Shown one piece after another: positions 16,601 to 24,771 of a stretch of 50,868 nucleotides of DNA; the first letter of the stretch is position 1; each line of letters opens with the position of its first letter. The stretch spans positions 1 through 50,868 of the forward strand of contig DASRVH010000021.1 of assembly GCA_035655155.1 (NCBI GenBank). Direction: 5' to 3'. This stretch comes from Lentisalinibacter sp035655155. Its GTDB lineage: Bacteria > Pseudomonadota > Gammaproteobacteria > Steroidobacterales > Woeseiaceae. Under the pieces are notes generated by a model that was not told where the DNA came from, did no database searches, and saw only the letters and a list, made by a program, of their open reading frames with translations. Both the position numbers and the translations under genes were made by a program.

Positions 16601-17061
16601 CGGGCCGAACGGGACCAGCCGGGAGCGCTAACCCGGACGTCCTCCAGCCGGCCGTCCTCGATGGCGAGCGGCACCGGCATGCGGAAGCGGAAGCGCCCGC
16701 CGTTGCCTTGCGGAGGCGCCTCTTCCGCCCGACCCTCCGCAATGGTGACCGACACGCCTAGAGCCCGCAGCCGCTCGAGCCGGATGTCCCGGCGGATCAG
16801 GGGCCAGGGGTCGAGTTCCAGCTCCAGTTCCCGCACCTCGACGGTCACGGCTTCGCCGCGCCAGGCCCCTCCGCGGAGCACCACGCCGCCCGCCAGGGTC
16901 CCGTCCACTTCGCCCAGCTCGAGGGCCGACGGCAGATAGGGTTCCGCCGCCCCGAGCGCCAGGCGCAGGCCTGCGGGCGTCGCCACCACCAGCCCCGTCA
17001 GGACGACGGCGGCCACGATCAGACCGATCAGCACGTACAGGATGCCGCGGAACACACGCAT
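13615..17061 (-). CDS. tamB: Translocation and assembly module subunit TamB
   Basis: A 1148-residue AsmA-like protein that spans the periplasm and works with TamA in lipid transport and outer-membrane protein assembly. It begins with one membrane anchor (MRVFRGILYVLIGLIVAAVV and on), continues as a long run of repeated short beta strands alternating hydrophobic residues, and ends in the TamB C-terminal (DUF490) domain with SLVDARYKAYGQELTVERGE and SLGLSRAGAIASQISNEVGL-type stretches, followed by LYLEYAWGIFDSIGTLLVRY. It is close to the E. coli length. The start ATG at 17061 overlaps the tamA stop in TGATG, which argues for translational coupling and against the longer open frame. Confidence 0.93.
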   Translation of the reverse strand: MRVFRGILYVLIGLIVAAVVLTGLVVATPAGLRLALGAAEPYLPSALELGEVDGTLAGGVVLRGGAWRGEAVTVEVRELELELDPWPLIRRDIRLERLRALGVSVTIAEGRAEEAPPQGNGGRFRFRMPVPLAIEDGRLEDVRVSAPGWSRSARVIEVGAGMRGSRLEVARLMLDSDWLGLDARGEARLVPPYRLRLNADWQYGAGDAGPVLAGSGRLEGDADAWTVTHRLSEPEEVRTEGTVELREAGFHARLRNEVAPLELPVDGGRVVSVTEGRVTLAGWLDAYTADAQARLTTAGAPAVQAQATGRGSLEVLEVERLRLASEAGNLEADGRLGLLPSREWDLAFRFAELQTGAWGAPLEGTLSANGRSTGRWPEESMPTGMLQVEALSGSYGGEPLAGSGQVELGEGGKTAVRGVEFALGENRLTLDGRLAPEPDLNLTVRAPRVETIWPGLQGDLRGDVALSGSFAEPVLEGTLETDGLRRDGLSVGAASLQVSPAASGSRLRLVAGQVGVGDVRLASVRFRAEGTPDSHDLALALEADSATADLEAAGGLSDGGWSGRLRALSISQPGFGDWRLDESVALTLAPPAITLDRACLTGEGRGTLCLEANRDAQAARVSGDVRRVPVALLAPFFPAGSRFEGEAAGQADLTWQSGVLDGDAELTVEGGRVEVMLDEDRQTRLDIRAVTVTAAVERNAARIEANLDLGEQGDGEARLQIADLFDPAAPLVGLLRLDFRDLSMVPLLVPELAQVRGHVMGRVEITGSRREPRLGGALRLREAGFLFPDAGIEITELEVVARQDEPGIVDYEGSARSGEGTVSIRGTTRRADDGGWVSRFSVEGQDFVIVRLPDMQATASPDLDILLDESRLEVRGTIEVPEADVELRELGGDAVRTSPDAVVHGRTEAGEARLGPTLFVEVEVVLGESVHLRGFGLETDLAGSLRLTGGSERPWLGFGRLSLVDARYKAYGQELTVERGELAFSGPLTNPTLDIRAVRDTGEVLAGVRIGGTVRSPSSTVFSEPPLPEAEALSYLLTGRPLAGTTSAEGDVLNRAALSLGLSRAGAIASQISNEVGLDTLAVEGGADDGRVLAGKRLSEDLYLEYAWGIFDSIGTLLVRYDLSNRLRLESRSGEQHAVDLVYRVERD

Positions 17062-18743
17062 CAGAGGTCCGGCCCCAGGGTGATGTGCAGGCGTACGCTG
17101 CGGTCGGTGTCGTCGAAGGGATGGGCCAGGTACACACGCAACGGCCCGACCGGCGAGCGCCACCGCAGCCCGATGCCGGCGCCGATGTTCGGCGACCAGT
17201 CGAGCTCGTCGAACGCGTTGCCGGCATCCACGAACACCGCCCCGGCGAAGTTACCGAACAGGTCGTGGACGTACTCGAGGCGCACGGTGGCGAGCCGGGT
17301 GCCGCCCACCACGTTGCCTTCGTCGTCGGTGGGTCCCAGTGTCTGGTAGCCGTAGCCCCGGACGCTGGCGTCGCCGCCGGCGAAGAATCGAAACTCGGGC
17401 GGCAGCTCCTCCAGCTCGCTCTTCATGGTGAAGCCGAGTTCGGTGCCGGCGATCAGCTTGCCCTTCGGCCCCAGCGGATGGACGAAACGGAAGTAACCCG
17501 AGAATTGCAGGAAGCTGGTCGTGGAACCGATGGCCCGGTGAGTGCCCCTCGCTTCCACGCCGACGCTGTAGCCGCGGCGTGGGTTGACGTCCCAGTCGAA
17601 CCGGGCCCGGCTGAACGCGAGCGACGGCAGAACCAGCACGCTGTCGTCGCTGTCCGTGCTCACCTGGTAGTCCCAGTAGCCGAGCTCGAGACCCTCCGTG
17701 CGCAGCCAGTCGTTGCCGAGCTTTGTCACGCGCTTGACGCCGAAGGTGGCGCTGTCGGTCTCCGAGGTATCCGTGTCCTCGTTGCGCAGCCCCGCGTTGT
17801 AGCTCAGCCACTCCACCGTGGGATCGCCGATGGGCAGCCGGTAGCTGGCGGTGAGGAAAGTCTCAACATCCGAGGCCAGCAGCTCCGCCCGCAGGCGGTG
17901 GCCCCGGTCGTTCACGCGCATGTTCTCGTAGCCTCCCCGCAGCCGCACGCCGCCGTCCGTCGACACGCCCACGCCCGCGTTGTACTCGATGCGGGTCGCC
18001 GGCGTGAGGCGCACCCTGATCGGGACGCGATGGTCGGGAGAGACGCTGAGGTCCGGCTCGATACGCACACTGCGGAAGTACCCGCTGGTGAGCATGGCCT
18101 GGTAGGCGTCGCTCACCAGGGCCGCGTCGTAGGGCACTCCCTCCGAGAGATCCAGGAACGCACGCGCCAGCCCTGGCTCGAGGAAGTCCTGCTCGATGGT
18201 GACCTCGCCTACCCGGTAACGAGGCCCGGAAGCGAAATGCAGGGTGACATCTGCCGCCTGTTGCTCCGGCCACACGTCGATGCGAGCCGCCGTGAACTCC
18301 GCCTCGACATAGCCCCGTTCGGCCGCGGTGATCCGCAGCCGATCCTTGTACGCCGCATAGTTGCCGTGATGCAGCGGCTCGCCTTCCCGGGGACGGCCCT
18401 CCCGGGCTTCGGCCAGGAACGCCGGATCCTCTTCGGCCGCCCCGCCGATGCGGACCTCCACTTCACGGTAGCGGGTGCGCGGCCCGGCATCCACGACGAC
18501 CGTCGCCAGCCAGCAGCCCTCCCGCTCCAGGTCCAGGGTCTTCTCGAAGGTCGGGCCGTAATAGCCCAGCGCCCTCAGCGCGTCGGTTATCTCCTGGTCC
18601 AGGTTGCGGAAACCCCGCCGCACCCGCCACGCGGGCGCGTCACAGGGCTCGTCCGAAAGGCCGGCGAAGGACCGGGCGTTCTCGAGGCGCTCACCCTCGA
18701 TGCCCTCGATGCGCAGCTCGGCACGGGCGGCGGGCATCGCCAT
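17061..18743 (-). CDS. tamA: Translocation and assembly module TamA (Omp85 family)
   Basis: Outer-membrane Omp85 barrel partnering TamB. After the start come three POTRA-like domains (about 1-230, with LEREGCWLATVVVDAGPRTRY and YRVGEVTIEQ type strands), then a barrel that includes the lid-lock motif FFAGGDASVRGYGY and a C-terminal strand. The first standard start (MAMPAARAEL) leaves out most of a signal peptide: the frame upstream reads VFPAVLLAAAAVATMAMPAARAEL, a clear hydrophobic core ending in a good cleavage site. No ATG, GTG or TTG lies in frame ahead of it; a CTG at 18864-18866 behind GGGAGG is the likeliest real start, adding 41 residues. Confidence 0.9.
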   Translation of the reverse strand: MAMPAARAELRIEGIEGERLENARSFAGLSDEPCDAPAWRVRRGFRNLDQEITDALRALGYYGPTFEKTLDLEREGCWLATVVVDAGPRTRYREVEVRIGGAAEEDPAFLAEAREGRPREGEPLHHGNYAAYKDRLRITAAERGYVEAEFTAARIDVWPEQQAADVTLHFASGPRYRVGEVTIEQDFLEPGLARAFLDLSEGVPYDAALVSDAYQAMLTSGYFRSVRIEPDLSVSPDHRVPIRVRLTPATRIEYNAGVGVSTDGGVRLRGGYENMRVNDRGHRLRAELLASDVETFLTASYRLPIGDPTVEWLSYNAGLRNEDTDTSETDSATFGVKRVTKLGNDWLRTEGLELGYWDYQVSTDSDDSVLVLPSLAFSRARFDWDVNPRRGYSVGVEARGTHRAIGSTTSFLQFSGYFRFVHPLGPKGKLIAGTELGFTMKSELEELPPEFRFFAGGDASVRGYGYQTLGPTDDEGNVVGGTRLATVRLEYVHDLFGNFAGAVFVDAGNAFDELDWSPNIGAGIGLRWRSPVGPLRVYLAHPFDDTDRSVRLHITLGPDL

Positions 18744-18866
18744 GGTTGCAACGGCTGCGGCAGCCAGCAGAACGGCCGGGAATACACCCGCCGTCCCGCG
18801 TGTCCGCCTTCCCGCACCGGCGGCCGGGCCGTTCCCCCCTGACCCCCACTCGCAACGGTCCGTCAG

Positions 18867-19155
18867 AACGCCTCCCGGATAGCAGGCCTCACGCAGACCG
18901 CCGGCAAAGTGCGGTCCGCTGCCCGTGTGACGACGGCGCGTGGTCTGTGGCGGCGGCCGGCGCAGGAGACGATGGCAGGGCCCGACCCGCGCAGCGGCGC
19001 CGCGCGGGCAATCGAGAGCGTGTTCCGACCGGCTTGCATCGGTCTCCCCGGCGTTGGACGAGAGCGAAGAATCCTATCACGGCCACGGCGCGGCACCGCC
19101 GTGCCCAGCTTGCTTGCAGACTGTCAGCCGGCGCCACGGGCCGCGTTGACGCCCG
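18867..19155. other. Spacer between the crotonase gene and tamA
   Basis: With the 123 bases ahead of the tamA ATG that seem to encode its signal peptide, 412 bases lie between the annotated genes. Beyond the leader I see no further gene, tRNA or clear terminator. Any open frames here have no start signal or family resemblance. The tamA promoter is expected here but could not be pinned down. Confidence 0.5.
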
Positions 19156-19965
19156 TCAATCGCCTCCGGCATCCGGCTCCGGATCCTGGCGGGCGGTGCC
19201 GCCGTGGCGGCCGGCGCCGGCGGCGAAAAGCCGGGCCCCCGCTTCGCTCTCGCCACTGTCCAGAGTGGCGCGGCCGAGGGCGAATTCCAGTGCCATCGCC
19301 CCGTCTTCGTCCAGGCTCCATTGCCGCAACGCGCTCAGGCGGTCGTTCCGGAGGCAGGTCTGCGGCGCCGCGCCGATCTCCCGGGCGAGCGCCATCGCCT
19401 CGGTGACGGCCTGCCCGGGGGCCACGACCCGATTGGCCAGGCCGAACTCCGCCGCCTCTTCCGCGCTTACGCCGCGCCCGGTGAGGATCATGTCCAGCGC
19501 CCGGCTCTGGCCGATCAGACGCGGCAGCCGCACCGTGCCGCCGTCGATGAGAGGGACGCCGAAGCGCCGGCAGAACACGCCGAAGACGGCGTCCCGGCCG
19601 GCGACGCGCAGGTCGCACCAGAGCGCGAGTTCCAGGCCCCCGGCCACCGCATGACCTTCCACCGCGGCGATCACGGGTTTCGTCAGCTGCAGGCGGGTGG
19701 GCCCCATGGGCCCGGGCCCGTCAGGCGCCACCCGGTTGCCGTTGCCCGACGCGAAAGCTTTCAGATCGGCGCCGGCGCAGAACGTGCCGCCGGCCCCGGT
19801 CAGCACCGCCACCCGTGCCTCCGCGTCGCGTTCGAAGGCTTCGAACGCGGCCAGCAAAGCGGCTGCGGTAGCCCGGTCCACGGCATTGCGATGGGCGGGG
19901 CGATTCAGGGTCACCCGCGTAACGTAGCCCTCTCGCTCCACCTGTACGCTCGGGTTTTCTGTCAT
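19156..19965 (-). CDS. Crotonase (enoyl-CoA hydratase/isomerase) family protein
   Basis: A 269-residue protein with the crotonase fold: TFCAGADLKAF and HAVAGGLELALWCDLRVA form the two halves of the oxyanion hole that binds the acyl-CoA thioester. The segment where the hydratase glutamates normally lie reads FGVPLIDGGTVRLPRLIG, as in a clade of uncharacterised crotonases, and the usual catalytic Glu is not obvious, so the reaction is open. The open frame runs back to 20400, but ATG 19965 overlaps the TauE stop as ATGA, so the two genes are translationally coupled. A function in sulfur or acyl-CoA metabolism is not shown by the pairing. Confidence 0.85.
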   Translation of the reverse strand: MTENPSVQVEREGYVTRVTLNRPAHRNAVDRATAAALLAAFEAFERDAEARVAVLTGAGGTFCAGADLKAFASGNGNRVAPDGPGPMGPTRLQLTKPVIAAVEGHAVAGGLELALWCDLRVAGRDAVFGVFCRRFGVPLIDGGTVRLPRLIGQSRALDMILTGRGVSAEEAAEFGLANRVVAPGQAVTEAMALAREIGAAPQTCLRNDRLSALRQWSLDEDGAMALEFALGRATLDSGESEAGARLFAAGAGRHGGTARQDPEPDAGGD

Positions 19966-20807
19966 GACGGCCAGACCTCCATGCCGAGTCGAATCCCGGT
20001 GACGACCAGGAACACCCCGAACAGTCGACTGAGCCAGCGCCGGCTCAGCCTGTGCGCGGCGGCGGCCCCCAGGGGCGCCATCAGGATGGTCGCCGGGATG
20101 ATGAGCGCCACGGCCAGCAGGTTGACGTAGCCGAGGCTGAACGGCGGCCGGCCGGGCTCGTCCCAGCCGGCCAGCACGTAGCCCACGCTGGCCGGCACGC
20201 TGATCACGAATCCGAGCAGGGCCGCGGTGCCCACGGCGCGGTGGATCGGCTGGTTGAACAGGCCCAGGGCGGTGACGCCGAAGGTGCCGCCGCCGATTCC
20301 CATCAGCGTGGACAAGGCACCGATCGAGAACGGCAGTGACAGCGCTGCGCTGCCGCGGGGCACCCCGTCGCGCAGCACCAGGTCGTCGAGTGGCAGCCAC
20401 ATCTTCACGCCGAAGATGACGGCCATGACGGCGAATACGGCCGTGAGCGTGTCGCTGTGCAGGCGATCGGCGATGAGCACGCCGGCGCAGGCACCCAGGA
20501 AGACGGCGGGAGCCCAGCGACGCGCCAGTTCCCCGTCGACCGATCCCCGCCGCCAGTGGGCCCGGCTCGAAGACAGTGAGGTCGGGATGATCGTGGCCAG
20601 CGAGGTCGCCACTGCCACGTGCATCGTCACGGCGTCGGCGGTGTCCGTGGCGGCGAGGGCGACCAGCAGCGCGGGAACGATGATGATGCCGCCGCCGATG
20701 CCGAGCAGCCCGGCCAGGAAACCGGCGACGATGCCGGCGGCGAGCACGGGCAATGCAAGTGTCAGAAGCTCTGGGCCCATTGCGGCCATCGTGTCCATCG
20801 CCTCCAC
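19962..20807 (-). CDS. TauE/SafE-family sulfite or anion exporter
   Basis: An inner-membrane protein of 281 residues with about eight helices in two repeats, each opening with the family's glycine-rich loop: GLLGIGGGIIIVPAL near residue 33 and LMGIGGGTFGVTALGLF in the second half. Members export sulfite, sulfoacetate and other organic anions; the substrate here is unknown. The start could be 20807 or the inner ATG of MGPELL, 9 codons downstream. The stop overlaps the crotonase start by 4 bases. Confidence 0.85.
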   Translation of the reverse strand: MEAMDTMAAMGPELLTLALPVLAAGIVAGFLAGLLGIGGGIIIVPALLVALAATDTADAVTMHVAVATSLATIIPTSLSSSRAHWRRGSVDGELARRWAPAVFLGACAGVLIADRLHSDTLTAVFAVMAVIFGVKMWLPLDDLVLRDGVPRGSAALSLPFSIGALSTLMGIGGGTFGVTALGLFNQPIHRAVGTAALLGFVISVPASVGYVLAGWDEPGRPPFSLGYVNLLAVALIIPATILMAPLGAAAAHRLSRRWLSRLFGVFLVVTGIRLGMEVWPS

Positions 20808-20896
20808 GGGGACTCGGTCGGGCGGTGCGCGGGAGTCACGGAGGATGCCCGAGGCCGGGCCTCATTGAAAGCACGGCGCGCGCCGGCGCGCCGCCG

Positions 20897-21532
20897 TCAG
20901 CTGCGCCCGGATTCTCCCAGCAACGCCCGTCTGAGGTCTGCCGCCTTCGCCTCCGGGTGCAGCCAGATGGACAGAAAGGCGGGCCCGAACCCGGGCTCCG
21001 CCACCTCGCCGGTCTTCTCGCCGTTGTGATAGAAAACGGTGCGCTCGTCCGGCAGCACGAGGCACGACAGCGTGTCGCCTTCCTGCACATCCGGCAGCAG
21101 CTGGCGCAACCAGCCGAACCAGCGCGGCGGCGCGTCCACGCCGAGGCGATCCCACTCTTCCCGCGCGATATCGATCAGCTTCGACGCGCTCACATCGCGG
21201 TGATAGTAGATCTCGAAGCGAGCCCGCTCGGTTTCCGTCCAGTCGCTGAAGCGGCCGGTCTCGGTCGCGAAAGAGGCATGGTAGACCCGCAGGCCGAACC
21301 AGCTGTACTGGCCCTGGCCGACCACCTCGAGGCCGTCCGCGGCCGGCCCGTCCGCCGCGTCCGCCTCTGCGAATGCCGGGCCGGAAGCCAGTGCCACGGC
21401 GACGGCCATTGCCATCGCCACCGACACTGACATCGCCATTGCCTTTGCCGTTTCGATAACGCGCGGCAACGACAGCCCCGACAACAGGGGCCTGACGCCT
21501 CGCGCCGGCGGGATTCGCCCGATTGCATCCAT
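20897..21532 (-). CDS. Secreted chalcone isomerase-like protein
   Basis: A 211-residue protein with a long, methionine- and valine-rich signal peptide (MAMSVSVAMAMAVAVALASG and AFA|EA) and a domain matching bacterial chalcone-isomerase-like proteins: SWFGLRVYHASF, FEIYYHRDVSASKLIDIAREEW, and FYHNGEKTGEV with a closing FLSIWLHPEA. Plant enzymes cyclise chalcones, but the bacterial periplasmic members have no proven reaction and may bind fatty acids. ATG 21532 was chosen because GAGGAG lies 9 bases ahead; the frame is open for 66 more codons. It is divergent from the desaturase gene with 122 bases between starts. Confidence 0.78.
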   Translation of the reverse strand: MDAIGRIPPARGVRPLLSGLSLPRVIETAKAMAMSVSVAMAMAVAVALASGPAFAEADAADGPAADGLEVVGQGQYSWFGLRVYHASFATETGRFSDWTETERARFEIYYHRDVSASKLIDIAREEWDRLGVDAPPRWFGWLRQLLPDVQEGDTLSCLVLPDERTVFYHNGEKTGEVAEPGFGPAFLSIWLHPEAKAADLRRALLGESGRS

Positions 21533-21654
21533 AGTGCCTATCTCCTCGAAACCATGCGGTACCATGCCGCTGCCGTCAGGAGATTCGACAGGTTGGCGAC
21601 GGCGGATGCAACCGGCCCGCCGGGCTGGCGCAAACACAGGCAGAGGAGAGAGCT

Positions 21655-22515
21655 TTGACCGCTGCGCAGAAGCAGGCGCGGGCCGTACTGGTCGGCATGG
21701 GCGTCTTTCACCTCGGCTGCCTGGGGGCATTCTGGACCGGCGTGAGCCCGGCGGCGCTGACGGTGGCCCTGATCCTCTACCTCGTGCGCGGTTTCGGCGT
21801 CACGGCCGGGTATCATCGGCTGCTGGCGCACCGCTCGTTCCACGCCGCTCGGCCGGTGCAATTCCTGCTGGCGCTCGCGGGCAGTCTTGCCACCCAGGGC
21901 GGTCCGCTCTGGTGGGTGGCCCACCACCGCAGCCACCACCGCTATACGGAGACTGACCGGGACATCCACTCGCCCCGCACGCAGGGGTTCTGGCGTTCGC
22001 ACATGGGCTGGATGCTGGCTGCCGAGAGCTTTCGCGAGAACGGCGCCAATGCCAGAGATCTCTACCGGGTCCCCGAGCTGAAGTTCCTGCAACAGCACTA
22101 CGTCTGGATCGTGCTCGGCCAGGGCGCCGCCATCTATGCCCTCGGCGAAGGCCTGGCCGTCCTCGGCGTGAATACCTCGGGGCTGCAGATGCTCGTCTGG
22201 GCCTGGTTCATCGCCACCGTCGCGCTGTGGCACGCCACGTTCATGGTGAACTCGGTCTGCCACCTCTGGGGCAGCCGCCCGTTCGACGCGGAGGACGCCA
22301 GCACCAATAACTGGCTGGTGGCGCTGCTGGCGCTCGGCGAGGGCTGGCACAACAACCATCACAAGTTCGCCTACTCCGCCCGCCACGGGCTCGAATGGTG
22401 GCAATTCGACCTGACCTGGGTGCTGCTGCGGGCGATGGAGAAGCTGGGCCTGGTATCGGAACTCAGACTGCCGCGGCCGCGCATGCTGGAGCGCGCCCGC
22501 GCCACCGGCGGGTGA
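21655..22515 (+). CDS. Acyl-CoA/fatty acid desaturase
   Basis: A 286-residue di-iron membrane desaturase that introduces a double bond, most likely delta-9, in a fatty acyl chain. The three His boxes are intact: HRLLAH (54-59), HHRSHH (90-95) and HNNHH (232-236). Four hydrophobic helices surround them. It begins with TTG at 21655 behind GAGGAGAG, one of the less common start codons. It is a single gene on the + strand between the chalcone-isomerase-like gene and the 3' end of the ccm operon. The substrate (CoA, phospholipid or ACP) is not decidable here. Confidence 0.9.
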   Translation: MTAAQKQARAVLVGMGVFHLGCLGAFWTGVSPAALTVALILYLVRGFGVTAGYHRLLAHRSFHAARPVQFLLALAGSLATQGGPLWWVAHHRSHHRYTETDRDIHSPRTQGFWRSHMGWMLAAESFRENGANARDLYRVPELKFLQQHYVWIVLGQGAAIYALGEGLAVLGVNTSGLQMLVWAWFIATVALWHATFMVNSVCHLWGSRPFDAEDASTNNWLVALLALGEGWHNNHHKFAYSARHGLEWWQFDLTWVLLRAMEKLGLVSELRLPRPRMLERARATGG

Positions 22516-22530
22516 CCGCCGAGCCGGTGT

Positions 22531-22553
22531 CCGGCCGGCCGAGGGCCGGTCGG
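22531..22553. terminator. Hairpin between desaturase and ccmI
   Basis: A 10-pair inverted repeat with one G-U wobble (CCGGCCGGCC/GGCCGGTCGG) and a 3-base loop lies between two convergent gene ends. It could end transcripts from both sides. There is no T-run, so support is weak. Confidence 0.3.
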
Positions 22554-22576
22554 CGACAGGCCGGCCGGAGAAGGTG

Positions 22577-23761
22577 CTAGCGGCCGACGACCTGGTCGAT
22601 CACGAGCCGCGCCGTCTTCCCGCTGTCCATGCGGTAGGTGGTCGCGCCGATCAGGTCGCCCTCGCTCTCGCTGATCGAGCCGCCTTTCGCCACCCGGGCC
22701 ACCAGTTCGAGTTCCTCCTGGGTGGAGATCTGGCGGCCCGCCATCATCGCGTTGGCGTCGCTGAGCGTGATGGACAGCGGCGGATCGCCGGCGCGGCGGC
22801 GGACGGCCGCGATCGGCGGACCGCCGACACCCGGCGTGCGCGCGAAGATGAACAGCACCGCGTCGGCCGGCGCCTGGGAGGCGAGTTCCGGGCTCAGCGT
22901 CACCTGCAGGGGCACCGTGCCGGGCTCTGCGTCGGGGGCAGCAACCGGCGCCTCGGATGCGGCCTGGGTTTCCGTCTGGGATTCGGCCTGCGATTCGGCC
23001 TGGGTTTCGGCCTCGGGTCCGGGCTCCGCGGCGGCGGCCGGCGCGGCTTCCTGCGGCGGCATTTCTGCCGCGGCCGCCCTCGGCGCTCCGGCATCGCCTT
23101 CCCCGGCACCCGCAGCCGCGCGCAGCTCGCGGATATTGTTCTCGAGTATCTGCCGCACGTCGTCCGGCGGCGCAGTATCCAGTATCTGTTCCCATCGATC
23201 CGCCGCGAGCAGACGCTCGCCCCGGTTCGCGGCCGCCAGACCCGCATACCATAGCGCACGCGCGTTGTTCGGGGCGAGCTGCAGTGCGTTCTCGAACAGC
23301 TGACCGGCCCGGCCCGTGATGGCCGTGCTGTCGGCGAACAGGATGGACTCGCCGAGATCGAGCATCACGACGGGATCGTCGTCGGCCAGCTCATAGGCCC
23401 GTTCGAAGGCCCGTGCCGCTTCCCGGTAACGTTCCTGCGCCCGGTAGCTGCGGCCGAGGAATTTCCAGCCCTCGACGTCGTCGGGATTCTCCTCGAGGCT
23501 GGCGGCCAGCTCGGCGATGGCATCCTGCGCGTCGCTCGCGTGCGGATTCTCGTTCGTCCCCGCCGAGGCGAGCACGCTGTCGAAATCGTAGTCGCTGAGG
23601 TAGACGTAGGTACCTACCGAGGCACCCAGGAAGGCCACGGCGACGAAAGCCGCGAAGCCGCCCGAGCCGCTGTTGCCGCCCTTGCGCAGGACGAGGTAAA
23701 GGGGAGCCGCTGCCGCCAGCGCCATGAGGCCGGCTATCGCCCAGAAGATCGTCGTTGTCAT
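22577..23761 (-). CDS. ccmI: Cytochrome c maturation protein CcmI (CcmH C-terminal TPR part)
   Basis: CcmI presents apocytochrome c to the haem lyase in the periplasm. The 394 residues show two N-terminal membrane helices, TPR units (VEGWKFLGRSYRAQERYREA and ARALWYAGLAAANRGERLLAA), a repetitive linker with tandem QAES and related units near residues 220-270 and a C-terminal beta-rich domain (VPLQVTLSPELASQAPADAV). ATG 23761 was chosen over the upstream ATG because it opens directly at the first helix. It is the last gene of the ccm operon, 33 bases after ccmH. Confidence 0.88.
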   Translation of the reverse strand: MTTTIFWAIAGLMALAAAAPLYLVLRKGGNSGSGGFAAFVAVAFLGASVGTYVYLSDYDFDSVLASAGTNENPHASDAQDAIAELAASLEENPDDVEGWKFLGRSYRAQERYREAARAFERAYELADDDPVVMLDLGESILFADSTAITGRAGQLFENALQLAPNNARALWYAGLAAANRGERLLAADRWEQILDTAPPDDVRQILENNIRELRAAAGAGEGDAGAPRAAAAEMPPQEAAPAAAAEPGPEAETQAESQAESQTETQAASEAPVAAPDAEPGTVPLQVTLSPELASQAPADAVLFIFARTPGVGGPPIAAVRRRAGDPPLSITLSDANAMMAGRQISTQEELELVARVAKGGSISESEGDLIGATTYRMDSGKTARLVIDQVVGR

Positions 23762-23794
23762 AAGTTCACCGGGCCGGGCCACCGGCCGCTCTGT

Positions 23795-24211
23795 CTAGCT
23801 TTCATCGTCGATGGGAAGATTGGTTCGCCGCTGGATCACCCGGAACAGCACGAACCCGGCAACGAGCAGCAGAAGGACGGGAGCGCCCCACAGCAAGGCC
23901 GTGCGCTGGTCGAGCGGCGGCCGGTACAGCACGAACTCGCCGTAGCGGTCGGTGAGGAATACCAGTATCTCCTCGTTCGACTTGCCCTCGGAGATCATCT
24001 CGCGGATCTCCCGACGGAGGTCCTCGGCCAGCATCGCGTTCGAGTCCTTGATGGACTGATTCTGGCAGGTGGCGCAGCGGATCTCGTCGATGAGCTCCTC
24101 GTAGCGAGCCTGAGTGGCCGGATCCTCGAACGCCGGACCTTTGTCGATGGCGAAAGCCGACACCGTCAGCGCCATGAGGAGCGCCAACCAACCTGTTTTC
24201 AGCAATTTCAC
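23795..24211 (-). CDS. ccmH: Cytochrome c maturation protein CcmH (thiol-reducing haem lyase subunit)
   Basis: A 138-residue protein with a signal peptide (VKLLKTGWLALLMALTVSAFA), the redox motif RCATCQNQSI with Cys46 and Cys49, a short periplasmic domain (MISEGKSNEEILVFLTDRYGEF) and one C-terminal membrane helix. It reduces the CXXCH thiols of apocytochrome c before haem attachment. The start is a GTG at 24211 that overlaps the ccmG stop as GTGA. Compared with the E. coli fused CcmH it lacks the TPR part, which is the separate ccmI gene here. Confidence 0.93.
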   Translation of the reverse strand: MKLLKTGWLALLMALTVSAFAIDKGPAFEDPATQARYEELIDEIRCATCQNQSIKDSNAMLAEDLRREIREMISEGKSNEEILVFLTDRYGEFVLYRPPLDQRTALLWGAPVLLLLVAGFVLFRVIQRRTNLPIDDES

Positions 24212-24771
24212 GAACCTGATTTCCTGCTCTCGGCTGTCCCGATCTCGGATTTCCTCGCCTCGGCGATCCGCGGCTCGAATTCCTCGCGCCACACCTTTGG
24301 TGTCAGCGGACTCACGTGCTTGTAGATCACGCGCCCCTCCTGGTCGAGCAGGAAAGTCTCCGGCGCGCCGTAGACCCCCCAGTCGATGCCCACCCGGCCG
24401 TCGCCGTCGAAGGCATTGGCCGTATACGGGTTGCCCAGATCGCGCAGCCAGCGCAGCGCTGCGGGACGCTCATCCCGCCAGTTCAGCCCGTAGATGGGGA
24501 TGGTACCGGAGCGCGCAAGCGCCATCAGGAAATTATGCTCCTGACGGCAGGCCACGCACCAGCTCGCCCAGACATTGACCAGCGCCACCTCGCCGCGGAT
24601 GTCCGTGTCGGACACGGTCTCCTCCGGGTTGCTGAGTTCCGGCAGGGTGAACGTCGGCGAATCCCGCCCGATCAGGGGCGACGGCAACTCGCCCGGGTCC
24701 TTGCCGAGACCCGCCATCAGGGCGATCAGCAGCCCCAGGAATACGGCAATGGGTAGTATGTAGCGAATCAT
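24208..24771 (-). CDS. ccmG: Thiol:disulfide interchange protein CcmG/DsbE
   Basis: A membrane-anchored thioredoxin-like protein (187 residues) that keeps the cytochrome c and CcmH cysteines reduced. After one N-terminal helix comes the thioredoxin domain with active site WASWCVACRQEH (Cys72 and Cys75) and the later cis-proline loop YGAPETFLLDQEG. The first codons overlap the ccmF stop by 4 bases and the last ones the ccmH start. The C-terminal tail (EARKSEIGTAESRKSGS) is longer than usual and charged. Confidence 0.94.
   Translation of the reverse strand: MIRYILPIAVFLGLLIALMAGLGKDPGELPSPLIGRDSPTFTLPELSNPEETVSDTDIRGEVALVNVWASWCVACRQEHNFLMALARSGTIPIYGLNWRDERPAALRWLRDLGNPYTANAFDGDGRVGIDWGVYGAPETFLLDQEGRVIYKHVSPLTPKVWREEFEPRIAEARKSEIGTAESRKSGS

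Noticed and set aside
19204..20130. + strand frames opposite the crotonase and exporter genes
   Set aside because: GC-rich antisense shadows with no motifs; the minus-strand genes are clear.
22960..23030. QAES-type repeat stretch in ccmI taken as a CRISPR or gene border
   Set aside because: It is in frame, only a few short units long and typical of the CcmI linker.
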